Under the pieces are notes generated by a model, which worked only from the letters and a program-made list of their open reading frames with translations, made no database searches and was not told the DNA's origin. Of a DNA stretch of 64,000 nucleotides, positions 7,191 to 15,516 are shown one piece after another. Within the stretch, counting starts at the first letter, position 1. Each line of letters begins with the position of its first letter. The stretch covers positions 1 through 64,000 of the forward strand of contig CALDZJ010000005.1 in NCBI GenBank assembly GCA_937944055.1, read 5' to 3'. Source of the stretch: an uncultured Verrucomicrobiales bacterium (GTDB lineage: Bacteria; Verrucomicrobiota; Verrucomicrobiia; Verrucomicrobiales; Akkermansiaceae). Both the position numbers and the translations under genes were made by a program.

Positions 7191-9551
7191 ATGCGATATT
7201 CTCTCATTCCTAAACAATTATTTCGGCTCCTTTCGCTGGGCAGCTTCATGATGGCTGGCACGGCCATGCTTGGAACGGCGCAGGCTCAGAACTTCCTCCT
7301 GGAGGCTGAGCAGTTCGATGGCAAGAAGGTGTCATCGGTGCAGATCCGCTATCGTGGCGCGAAGACTGTGAATGAGGCTCGCTTACGCAGTCACATGGCG
7401 GTGGCGCCGGGTAAGGGTTACTCACAAACGATCTTGGACGGAGATATCAAGGCGCTCTATGCGAGTGGTTTGGTGGATGATGTGCAAATTTTCGCGGAAG
7501 ATGAGGCGGGCGGAGTGAAGGTGATCGCGGAGGTGGTCACACGGCCCTTGATTAGCGGGATCGGCTTTGATGGGAATGGGACCTTTTCTGATGGCAAGCT
7601 GGCGAAGGAGACGAAGCTGGGGGTGGGCCAGGTTTTAAGCGATTCGCAGATTATCAAGGCGCGGAAGAATATCGAGACTCTCTATGAGGGCTTTGGTTAT
7701 CCGGATATCACAGTGACTCATCGCTTGCAAGCGACGGAGCGTGAGGGCTTCGCAGATCTGGTCTTTATGATCGGAGAGGGGCAAAAGAGTGAAGTTTACA
7801 AGATCCGTTTTGAGGGGAATAACGCTCTGAAAGATGCGGATCTGCGCAAGGAGATGAGCACGAAGGAAAAGGGGTGGTTTTCTTGGTTCACGAAGTCAGG
7901 CCGGATTAATACGGTGGCCTTGGATGAGGACATTGCGAAGGTGGAAGACTTTTACCGGACGAAGGGGTATTGGCGGGCTAAGGTCGGAAGCCCAAAGCGG
8001 GTGGCTCGAAAAGGGGCGGGCGTGGATCTGGTGATTCCGGTGAATGAGGGGCCGAAGTATATTGTGAACTCGGTCAACTTCCCGGATATTAAAATCTTCA
8101 CCCGTGAGGAGCTTCTGCCTGCTTTGAGCTTGATCGGGAATATGCCATTTTCCTCGAAGAAGGTGCGGGATGATTTGCGGATGATTCGGAGTTACTATGG
8201 ATCGCGCGGTTATGCCGATGTCGCGGTGGTGCCGGATGTGCGTGAGGCTGCTGGATCTCGCGTAAATATCTTTTACCGAGTCACTCCGGGGACACGTAAG
8301 AAGGTGGGCCGAGTGAATATTCAGGGGAATACGAAGAGTCAGGATAAGGTGATCCGCCGTGAGATTCCGATGCGTCCTGGGGAGCCATTTAACTCGGTGG
8401 ACATGGATATTACGAAGCGCCGCCTCTCCAATCTGAACTACTTCGAGGATGTGCAGGTCACGGGATCAAATAGCGCGGAAGGTGGCTTCCGTGATGTCAA
8501 TATTCTCGTCAATGAGAAGAAAACGGGCTCTGTAAACTTCGGCGCTGGATTCAGCTCAGTTGATAACATTGTGGGCTTCATCAACTTAGAGCAGACCAAC
8601 TTTGATATTACGAATTGGGGGCGCTTTACGGGCGCAGGCCAGCGCTTTAGTTTGAGTCTCCGAGCTGGAGCCGAGCGCCGGGACTTCCGCCTTTCTCTGG
8701 TGGAGCCTTGGTTCCTTGGTAAGAAGTTGTCGCTCGGGACAGAGCTCTACTATCGTGATTTGCTCTTCCTGAGTGATGAGTATGATCAGACGAACATCGG
8801 AGGCTCTGTCTTCCTCCGCAAACCGGTGGGGCGGAAGGCCTTTGTAAAGGGGGAGTATCGCTTTGAGTCAATTGAGATTGAGGCTGAGCCTGATACCTCT
8901 CCGGTCTTTGTGGCGGAAGAGGGTGAGTTCATTCGTAGTTCTCTCTCGTTAAACTACGTCTATGATAGCCGCGATAGTAATAAGCTTCCACGGAGGGGAC
9001 ATAAGGTCGACTTAGGCGTGAGTCTTGCGGGCGGATTCCTCGGTGGAGATGTTGACACTTACAGCATCTCGGGAACGGGAACGAAGCATTGGAACTTTGC
9101 TTGGGATACCATCCTGACGGCTCGTGGTTCCTTTGCGGTGGTTGACGGCATCGGAGGAGATGATCGGGTGCCCATTTTCGAGCGCCAATTTTTGGGGGGA
9201 TCACGGGATTTACGAGGCTTTGAGTTTCGTGATATCGGGCCACGTGATACGGAAGGGGTAAATGCCACTAATGAGGTGCTGGGGGGTAGCTCTAGTTTCT
9301 TTGCCTCGCTGGAATTAACTTTCCCGATCACGGAGCGGGTTCGCGGTGCAGTCTTCTACGACTTCGGATTCGTGAATGAAGATCCGTGGGACTTTTCTGC
9401 GAGTAATTTAGCGAGCGATGCCGGAGTGGGCCTTCGCCTTGATCTCCCGATTGGTCCTTTGGCGATTGATTATGCCATTCCGATTCAGTCACCTGATGAG
9501 GAGGCTGATAAAGGGGGGCAATTTAATTTCTATCTGAACTACCAGTTCTAG
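7191..9551 (+). CDS. bamA: Outer membrane protein assembly factor BamA
   Basis: A 786-residue Omp85-family protein with a signal peptide ending near GTAQAQ (about residue 33). The first half contains tandem POTRA domains, recognisable by repeated G(N/F).......L.......G....F.......I...Y...GY.D patterns. The second half is a 16-strand barrel beginning near the VNFGAGFSSVD segment and ending in NYQF, with the C-terminal Phe of the outer-membrane insertion signal. It inserts beta-barrel proteins into the outer membrane, which shows the organism is diderm. It is divergent from tig across 195 bases and is closed by its own terminator; no skp or lpxD follows, unlike many proteobacteria. Confidence 0.95.
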   Translation: MRYSLIPKQLFRLLSLGSFMMAGTAMLGTAQAQNFLLEAEQFDGKKVSSVQIRYRGAKTVNEARLRSHMAVAPGKGYSQTILDGDIKALYASGLVDDVQIFAEDEAGGVKVIAEVVTRPLISGIGFDGNGTFSDGKLAKETKLGVGQVLSDSQIIKARKNIETLYEGFGYPDITVTHRLQATEREGFADLVFMIGEGQKSEVYKIRFEGNNALKDADLRKEMSTKEKGWFSWFTKSGRINTVALDEDIAKVEDFYRTKGYWRAKVGSPKRVARKGAGVDLVIPVNEGPKYIVNSVNFPDIKIFTREELLPALSLIGNMPFSSKKVRDDLRMIRSYYGSRGYADVAVVPDVREAAGSRVNIFYRVTPGTRKKVGRVNIQGNTKSQDKVIRREIPMRPGEPFNSVDMDITKRRLSNLNYFEDVQVTGSNSAEGGFRDVNILVNEKKTGSVNFGAGFSSVDNIVGFINLEQTNFDITNWGRFTGAGQRFSLSLRAGAERRDFRLSLVEPWFLGKKLSLGTELYYRDLLFLSDEYDQTNIGGSVFLRKPVGRKAFVKGEYRFESIEIEAEPDTSPVFVAEEGEFIRSSLSLNYVYDSRDSNKLPRRGHKVDLGVSLAGGFLGGDVDTYSISGTGTKHWNFAWDTILTARGSFAVVDGIGGDDRVPIFERQFLGGSRDLRGFEFRDIGPRDTEGVNATNEVLGGSSSFFASLELTFPITERVRGAVFYDFGFVNEDPWDFSASNLASDAGVGLRLDLPIGPLAIDYAIPIQSPDEEADKGGQFNFYLNYQF

Positions 9552-9609
9552 TTCTAAAGAAGGAGATCCCAGATCTTTGCGGAGAGATTCGCAGGGAGAG
9601 ATTTATAAG

Positions 9610-9641
9610 AACGCGCTTCCGAAATGGAGCGCGTTTTTTTT
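9610..9641 (+). terminator. Terminator after bamA
   Basis: ACGCGCTTCC and GGAGCGCGT pair with one bulged T around GAAAT and are followed by eight T. It lies 58 bases after the bamA stop codon and just before the end of the convergent hisH. Confidence 0.8.
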
Positions 9642-9651
9642 AAGGGTCGAT

Positions 9652-10284
9652 TTAGGATTTTTCGGAGGGTGGATTCTCCGAGAGGAAGTTTCCGAGGAGT
9701 TGGAGGCCGGCGTGCTGGCTTTTTTCTGGGTGGAACTGGGTTGCGAAGAGTCTTCCTTTTTCGATCGCAGCGCAGAAGTCTTCTTGTCCGTATTGGCAGG
9801 TGGCAGAGATGAACTGCTGAGGAACGCCGACGGGGTAGAAGGAGTGGACGAAATAGAAGTAGGGATGGTCCGTGAAATTTTGCCAAGCGAGCGAGTTGGG
9901 ATTTTTTAAGGAGGTGGAGTTCCACCCCATGTGCGGGATCTTTATCCCGCTGCTGGTGAAGCGTTTTACGCTGCCGGGAATGATGCTGAGTCCGGCCGTG
10001 CCCGGTGATTCTTCACTGGCTTCAAAGAGGAGTTGGTAGCCGACGCAGATCCCAAAGTAGGGCTTATCAGCGGCGATCCATTCTCGCAGCGGCTCGGCGA
10101 GCCCAAGACGGTGAAGACTCTCCATGCAGTCGCCGAAGGCTCCTTGGCCGGGGAAGATGAGGTGAGTGAAATTCGCGAGTTCTTCTGGCTTCGTGACGAG
10201 GCTAGGCTCATGGCCGAGCTGGCGGCATGCGTTAATGACGCTGCGGAGATTCCCCCGACCGTAGTCGATCATTCCGAGTTTCAT
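9652..10284 (-). CDS. hisH: Imidazole glycerol phosphate synthase, glutamine amidotransferase subunit
   Basis: This 210-residue class I glutamine amidotransferase supplies ammonia to HisF in histidine synthesis. The catalytic Cys80 lies in YFGICVGYQLLF (more often GICLGMQ), and His185 and Glu187 lie in QFHPEKS. The N-terminus MKLGMIDYGRGNLRSV and the FPGQGAF oxyanion region match the family. It follows hisB by 25 bases on the same strand, and both are likely co-transcribed. HisF is not in the window, so histidine genes are scattered in this genome. Confidence 0.95.
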   Translation of the reverse strand: MKLGMIDYGRGNLRSVINACRQLGHEPSLVTKPEELANFTHLIFPGQGAFGDCMESLHRLGLAEPLREWIAADKPYFGICVGYQLLFEASEESPGTAGLSIIPGSVKRFTSSGIKIPHMGWNSTSLKNPNSLAWQNFTDHPYFYFVHSFYPVGVPQQFISATCQYGQEDFCAAIEKGRLFATQFHPEKSQHAGLQLLGNFLSENPPSEKS

Positions 10285-10309
10285 GATGATTTACTGAGGC
10301 TTGAGAGGC

Positions 10310-10900
10310 TTAGAGAAGCTCTTTGGTGGAGGGAATGCCTTCTCGGCGAGGATCATTCTCGGATGCGAGGCGCAGGGCAACGGCGAGGGATTTAAAAATT
10401 GATTCCGCGATGTGGTGACCATCACGCCCGTAGAGGACCTCGATGTGGAGGTTACAGCGTAGGTTAGAGGCGAGGGCACGGCAGAATTCTTCTACTAATG
10501 TGAAGGGGAAGTTTTGCGCATCGGGGGTGTTTTCTGGAGCGCGGAGCTCGAGTTGGGGGCGGTTACTTAAGTCGATGACCGAGCGGCAGAGAGTCTCATC
10601 CATGGGGACGTAGGCATGACCGTATCGGCGGATTCCGGATTTGTCCCCTAAGGCTTGTTTGAGGCATTCTCCGAGGACGATGGCGCTGTCTTCTACGGTG
10701 TGGTGGAAATCGACTTCGGTATCACCATCCACTGCGAGCTGTAAATCGATGAGGGAGTGGCGGGAGAAAAGGGTGAGCATGTGGTCGAAGAAGGGGACTC
10801 CGGTGGTGATTTCTGACCGGCCGGAGCCATCAAGATCCAAGCTCAGTTTGATTTTGGTCTCAGCGGTATTGCGTTCCTGTGATGCTGTTCTAGCGCTCAT
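10310..10900 (-). CDS. hisB: Imidazoleglycerol-phosphate dehydratase
   Basis: This 196-residue monofunctional enzyme dehydrates imidazoleglycerol phosphate in histidine synthesis. The two metal-binding motifs are present: FHHTVEDSAI in the first half and GRDGHHIAESIFK in the second, along with GVPFFDHML. The frame extends upstream to 10942, but the family start MSARTAS.ERNTAETKI corresponds to the ATG at 10900. There is no fused phosphatase domain. HisH lies immediately downstream. Confidence 0.95.
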   Translation of the reverse strand: MSARTASQERNTAETKIKLSLDLDGSGRSEITTGVPFFDHMLTLFSRHSLIDLQLAVDGDTEVDFHHTVEDSAIVLGECLKQALGDKSGIRRYGHAYVPMDETLCRSVIDLSNRPQLELRAPENTPDAQNFPFTLVEEFCRALASNLRCNLHIEVLYGRDGHHIAESIFKSLAVALRLASENDPRREGIPSTKELL

Positions 10901-10960
10901 GATTCTTAGAAATGAGAGTGACGGAATTCCCTGAGAGGGCAAGACCGGGATGTGAGGGAC

Positions 10961-13192
10961 TTAGTTTCCTGAGATGTGTGTGTTGAGAATTTGGCGTAAG
11001 ACTGGCACGCTGGTGGCGCTGCCTACGATTTCTCCATTTTGGATAAGCGTGACTGAGACAGTGCCTGCTTGGGCTGGCTGTTTGAGCGCGGCATCACTGG
11101 CTTTGGCGGCCCGGATGGAGAGAAAGGGGAGGTGCTTTTGGGAGTTGAGGGTGCGCAGGATTTCTTGCCCCATTGCGCTTTTGGGGTCTCCTTTCACGAT
11201 GGCGAGGAGAGGGCTGTTCCCGAGGGCGCAGGAGGCAATGTAGTCGGTGTGGTTGACGGGATTTCTTGCGCTGAGCTCGGACATGCATTTTTGATGTCGT
11301 TCTTGGAGGATACGATATTTCTCGTCTCCGGTGATGGCCCATGCGCGGTTGAAGCTCTGATCCAGAACTCCGAGGGATGATTCTCCAAAAATCATGGCCT
11401 GATTGTGTTGGCGGATCTTAAAGACCTGCTCGTTTTCTGGGATCTCTGCAAGAAGGCCATTTTCCGCTTTTAGTTTCAGAATTGCTTCATCGAGAATCTG
11501 GAGCGCGAGGCTGAGCCATTCTTCGTCTAAGGTCGCTTGGTAAAGGGAGATTAAAGCATGCGAGCTGGTGGCGTAATCAATGCAGCGCGCTTGGAGAAAG
11601 CTCTGTTCTTTCGGTATTCTGGAGAAGCCTTTCTCGGGGTCTTGGTAATCGCGGATGATTTGCTGAGCGCTGGCGAGGCTGCTTTGATAATCTGCCACTT
11701 TTCCGGAAATGACCGCCTGGGCAACTTGCGCTTTTAGGATGACGGCAAGATCGCTCAGGCAAAGGGTGCTCTCGCGAACGTAGGTGATATTTTCCTTACG
11801 ATGCTTGAGTAATTTCGCGGAGATTTCTGCGAGAGAATTCTGGATTTCCGAGATGCTTTGATTGAACTGGGTGGCGATTGTTTGCAGGGGAACGCGGCGG
11901 CGGAGGGTATTGAGCTCGAAGAAATTTGCCAAGGGGTCAACTTCTGAGGGGATATTCCCTTCTTTCTTGAGAGAGAAGGCGCTCACGGCGAGGGGGAGTT
12001 CTACTTCAGAAAGAATCTCTTTCAGGGTCTCGATCTTCCAAAGAAATTTGCCAGAATCATCCGGATCTTTTGCGGGAGAACTGCTGGAGATTGATTGAGA
12101 AAGCCAGACGTTTTTGATCTGCTCGATGAGTAAGCGGCCTTCTTCCAAGAAAGTCGGTTCATTCAGGATCGTTCCAACTCGGAACATCATGTGAGCCATT
12201 CTTGCTTGCGCGGAAATTTTTTTCGAAAATGAGGGGAGTGACCAGTCGTCCGTTCGACGTGCAAAGAAGTAGGAGTGATCGAGGTGGTCTTTGATCGCTT
12301 CTTGACGGAGTGCGATGCTGACCGCCTTGGCGGCGACGGCACAGCGCTGCCGGACCTCGTCGGTGAGGAGCTTTGAGCGGCTTCCGATTGCTAGGAGCTC
12401 TAGGCTGCTGGTGGGAATTAAGCCGCCGACGTGATCTAGGTCACGGTCCTCGGGGCTATAAAGTGAGCTAAGCTGGCGGGTGGCATTGCGGAAGCTGAGA
12501 TTGCGGTCATTGCTGCCTTCTGAGGGGGTGACGCTCAGGTCGATTCTCCGTTGTCGGTTGAGGTTATCCGAGCGGCTATTTTCGACCGCGTACTCGGAGA
12601 ACTGAGTCCAAGTGTCCTCGACCATGGCCAGGGTATTGCTGAGCAAGATTTCGAGCTCTTTCTCGGGGAGGTCCCCGACGGGGATCCAAGTGATGGGGGA
12701 ACCCTCGTGACTGAGCCAGATTAAGTAGGGGAATGTGGCTGCACGTTTGATTTCACTGGAGAGGTAGTAGGTGAGAATGCCGATTTCCGGAAAGGTGTTA
12801 ATATCGATCACGGTGCAGAGATTCCGTGATGCCGCTAGTTCTCTTAGTTTGGCATTTTCTGAGAGTGATTTCCCGAGATTGCGGGAGGCACCTCCGAGGT
12901 TCGAGCCCACGAGTGCCATGATGGGACTCTGGGCTGATTCCGCTTTTCCTAGGATGGTGGGGTCCCACCTTTGCCAGGCGATGGCGTCATTGGCAAAGCT
13001 TCGGGTGAAATCGCTGCGGCCATTGGCCAGTTCATTCTTAAAGTGATCCAGCGGGACAGCTTCCTCAGGATTATCAAAAAAATTGTCCTCGTTTTGACGA
13101 TCTCGTTTGCTTTTCTCGCGGTCACTATTTTCACACGAAAGGGCAAAAAAGGAGAGGAAACTTAGGATAGCTGAAAGAGAGGAAAAGCGCAT
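10961..13192 (-). CDS. Divergent YyaL/DUF255-like lipoprotein without active-site cysteines
   Basis: A 743-residue protein beginning with a hydrophobic signal ending in FALSC, so probably lipid-anchored. Residues about 65-180 follow the outline of the thioredoxin-like DUF255 domain (NDAIAWQRW..., SPIMALVGS, ...CTVIDINTFPEIG), but the CHWC motif is absent. Residues about 240-720 resemble the (alpha/alpha)6 hairpin part of YyaL/Spata20 proteins; the segment DHSYFFARRTDDWSLPSFSKK parallels the family's G-F-RYSVD..W.VPHFEKM. The role is unknown even for intact members. Loss of the cysteines and the export signal suggest a structural or binding role. It is divergent from parA. Family membership is inferred from motif outline only. 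Confidence 0.55.
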   Translation of the reverse strand: MRFSSLSAILSFLSFFALSCENSDREKSKRDRQNEDNFFDNPEEAVPLDHFKNELANGRSDFTRSFANDAIAWQRWDPTILGKAESAQSPIMALVGSNLGGASRNLGKSLSENAKLRELAASRNLCTVIDINTFPEIGILTYYLSSEIKRAATFPYLIWLSHEGSPITWIPVGDLPEKELEILLSNTLAMVEDTWTQFSEYAVENSRSDNLNRQRRIDLSVTPSEGSNDRNLSFRNATRQLSSLYSPEDRDLDHVGGLIPTSSLELLAIGSRSKLLTDEVRQRCAVAAKAVSIALRQEAIKDHLDHSYFFARRTDDWSLPSFSKKISAQARMAHMMFRVGTILNEPTFLEEGRLLIEQIKNVWLSQSISSSSPAKDPDDSGKFLWKIETLKEILSEVELPLAVSAFSLKKEGNIPSEVDPLANFFELNTLRRRVPLQTIATQFNQSISEIQNSLAEISAKLLKHRKENITYVRESTLCLSDLAVILKAQVAQAVISGKVADYQSSLASAQQIIRDYQDPEKGFSRIPKEQSFLQARCIDYATSSHALISLYQATLDEEWLSLALQILDEAILKLKAENGLLAEIPENEQVFKIRQHNQAMIFGESSLGVLDQSFNRAWAITGDEKYRILQERHQKCMSELSARNPVNHTDYIASCALGNSPLLAIVKGDPKSAMGQEILRTLNSQKHLPFLSIRAAKASDAALKQPAQAGTVSVTLIQNGEIVGSATSVPVLRQILNTHISGN

Positions 13193-13349
13193 TTGAAAGC
13201 AATGATGAAGAGAAGCTAGCGAGAGTCTAAGAAATTTGGATGAAATGACCAGACAAAGGCTTTCGGAAATGCTTTCCTCCCTCCAGTTGTTAGCGGAATA
13301 CGCTCATTAGAATCCAGATAATCCAGATAATCCCTTCTTCCCCATCCCA

Positions 13350-14144
13350 GTGATTACACTAGCCATTACCAGCCAAAAAGGTGGCGTCGGTAAAACGACC
13401 CTTGCGATCAATCTCGCCCACGCCTTCGCCAATAGCGGAAAACGGACCCTCCTTGTTGATTCTGATCCGCAGGGTTCAGTGGGCCTTTCCTTAACTCGCC
13501 AATCTCGGCACCTTTCCGGGTTTTACGACATGCTGGGCAATCCTGCAGTCAGCGCGGAAAAGGTCATCATTCCCACGCGCATGGCGACTCTTAGCTTGGT
13601 GGCCTCAGGCCATAGCAGTGCCTATGAACTCGGCGGCGGCTCGATGGGGGTGACCTTGCATCGAGTTCGTTGTTTCTTAGCTGAGGTAGAGGCTCTGGAA
13701 TACGATGTCTGTATTATTGATACGGCGGCGGGGCTCTTCGGGGCAACGGCCGATGTCTTGAGCGCTGTCAATGGCGTCATTGTCCCACAACAAGCCGAGC
13801 CTCTCGGAGTGCGCTCGGTGCCTAAAATGCTGGAAGCACTCACGCGAATGCGCGTCGTGAATCCAGAGCTCCAAGTTCTGGGAGTGGTCCTAACGATGGT
13901 GAAGGATGAACTCCCTGAGAGTGTGGAATCCGCCGCAGCGCTTCGCAATCTCTTGCCAGAAGAGATGGTGATGCAGACCGTTATTCCGCGCGATGACCTC
14001 TATGTTCGTGCCAGTGCTCGAGGGCTCCCCGTGGGAGTGATGGAGGAGGGCGCGGAATCGCTCGTGACTTTCGCGGCCTTGCGGGCTGAATTAGAACAAC
14101 GCATTATTCCAACCACTTCAGAAGCGATTGATTATGCAAAGTGA
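13350..14144 (+). CDS. ParA/MinD-family ATPase
   Basis: A 264-residue P-loop ATPase with the deviant Walker A motif KGGVGKTT (residues 10-17), the switch segment DSDPQGS, and IDTAAG as Walker B. Such proteins form nucleotide-dependent dimers on DNA or membrane and position plasmids, chromosomes or protein complexes. There is no ParB or parS nearby. Instead the next gene overlaps its end by 11 bases and encodes a protein with a roadblock-like C-terminus, which suggests positioning of a protein complex, or polarity control, rather than chromosome partition. The start at 13350 is a GTG; no strong ribosome site precedes it. Confidence 0.85.
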   Translation: MITLAITSQKGGVGKTTLAINLAHAFANSGKRTLLVDSDPQGSVGLSLTRQSRHLSGFYDMLGNPAVSAEKVIIPTRMATLSLVASGHSSAYELGGGSMGVTLHRVRCFLAEVEALEYDVCIIDTAAGLFGATADVLSAVNGVIVPQQAEPLGVRSVPKMLEALTRMRVVNPELQVLGVVLTMVKDELPESVESAAALRNLLPEEMVMQTVIPRDDLYVRASARGLPVGVMEEGAESLVTFAALRAELEQRIIPTTSEAIDYAK

Positions 14145-15516
14145 AGCGGTAAACCAATGGCTTGATGCGGCCCATGTGCGATCTTTGGCAGAGGGCTTAC
14201 TCGTTCCAAATCCCCATCAAAGAGGATTCGCGAGCGAGAAGATATTCGGAGCCTCCTTTGAGGGATACGCCGAGCAGGCTGAAAAAAAGGAAGCGGTGAG
14301 CTCGCTCGCTCGTCAAAGTCTTTCCGACGCTCAAAACCGAGCAGTGTCATCTGGGATTCTTCGCGCTCGAGAAGGAAGCGCGACCTCAAATCCCGCGAAT
14401 CCCCCGCAAGCAAATCCCCCGCAAGCGAGTCCTGCGCAAGCAAATCCCCCGCAAGCGAGTCCTGCGCAAGCGAGTCCTGCGCAAGCCACTGCTCCAGCCG
14501 CTCCAGTAGCCACCGCTCCAGCCGCAGCCGCAGTAGCTGTAGCGCCAGCTCCACCGCAGCCTAGCCTTTCGACTCCAGAGCCTGCGGAACGCGCGCCTCA
14601 AAGTGCTCCTCAAAGCGCCCCTCCAGAAAAGCGAGCGTCCGAGCAGGCCCCCGCAGCTTCTCAGAGCCCAGCGGCCCCAGCTCCAGCCGTTGAGCAAGCT
14701 TCTCTCGCAAAGGAAGAGACGCTAAAGAGCGGGGAAGATCTTCACAGAGCGACTCAATCCACGCAGTCCACTCAGCCTAAGGAGGACAGTCCTCGTTCTG
14801 ACTCAGGTTCGTCCGTGCCGCTTGAGAAACAGAAACGAGCAACTGTGACAGTGAGGCCATCCCGATCAGGAGGGGAAACTGAGGCCACGTCCACGCTCCC
14901 TCAATTTGCTCAAATTCAAGCGCCTGCCCAAGCGCCTGCCCAAGCGCAAGCTCAAGCTCCGCTTCAAGCTGAGCCACCCGCTCAGTTAAAGGCTCAATCA
15001 GGAGCTGCTTCGGCTCCCAAGACTTCCATTGAGTCTCCTTTTAAAATTAGTTCGCAGGCCGCGGCTTCCTCTCGTGTGGCGGGTGACTCCTCGCCGATGC
15101 AGGACTCCTCGCCACCCGTGCGCGAGGCCTTCCGCCCACTCCCTCTCTCTACTCGCCTACATGCTTTTGGGATCTGGTTAAAGGAGCAGATCCCGACTCG
15201 TTCTTACTTCATCTGTGATCGACATGGCCAAATCGTGGTGGATGAGGTAGGGAGTGATAAGTTGGTAAAAGTAGCCCGCACCCTTGCCCATGCCTCTAGC
15301 AGCGCAGGGAGACAAGTGGGCGAGGAGCAGAACCTCGGCTCGCTTCACGTGAAGATCGGCGTCGATAAAGTCATGGAAGTGGTTCCGCGCCAGTCCCATT
15401 TCGGCTTGGTCGTGCTCGGCATCATCGTGCAGCGGCCTCTTTCCCGTGATGCGGTGGCATCGGTTTCGCGGGCCTTAGGCACTGCGCTTGCAGAGCCATC
15501 AGCGCCTCGTAAGTGA
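14134..15516 (+). CDS. Pro/Ala-rich protein with roadblock/LC7-like C-terminal domain
   Basis: A 460-residue protein starting at the ATG at 14134, inside the end of the ParA gene. Residues 1-80 are ordinary and partly helical. Residues 85-330 are low-complexity Pro/Ala/Gln/Ser, with six NPPQA/SPAQA repeats. Residues about 335-455 form a compact domain with the pattern of roadblock/LC7 proteins: YFICDRHGQIVVDE, a helix, a LGSLHVKIGVDKV strand pair and FGLVVLGIIV. Roadblock proteins regulate small GTPases or P-loop ATPases, so this one is a plausible partner of the upstream ParA. Its last 18 bases overlap the convergent ABC gene. The domain call is moderate; the disordered linker is plain. Confidence 0.65.
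   Translation: MQSEAVNQWLDAAHVRSLAEGLLVPNPHQRGFASEKIFGASFEGYAEQAEKKEAVSSLARQSLSDAQNRAVSSGILRAREGSATSNPANPPQANPPQASPAQANPPQASPAQASPAQATAPAAPVATAPAAAAVAVAPAPPQPSLSTPEPAERAPQSAPQSAPPEKRASEQAPAASQSPAAPAPAVEQASLAKEETLKSGEDLHRATQSTQSTQPKEDSPRSDSGSSVPLEKQKRATVTVRPSRSGGETEATSTLPQFAQIQAPAQAPAQAQAQAPLQAEPPAQLKAQSGAASAPKTSIESPFKISSQAAASSRVAGDSSPMQDSSPPVREAFRPLPLSTRLHAFGIWLKEQIPTRSYFICDRHGQIVVDEVGSDKLVKVARTLAHASSSAGRQVGEEQNLGSLHVKIGVDKVMEVVPRQSHFGLVVLGIIVQRPLSRDAVASVSRALGTALAEPSAPRK
14398..14487 (+). repeat. Six tandem 15-bp repeats encoding NPPQA/SPAQA
   Basis: Six in-frame 15-base units alternate between two near-identical versions (aatcccccgcaagcg and agtcctgcgcaagcg). Third-position identity between copies suggests recent slippage expansion inside the linker-coding part. 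Confidence 0.85.

Noticed and set aside
14132-14697. Several minus-strand frames in the low-complexity Pro/Ala region
   Set aside because: Arg/Gly/Leu repeats arise from the 15-bp coding repeats of the plus-strand gene.
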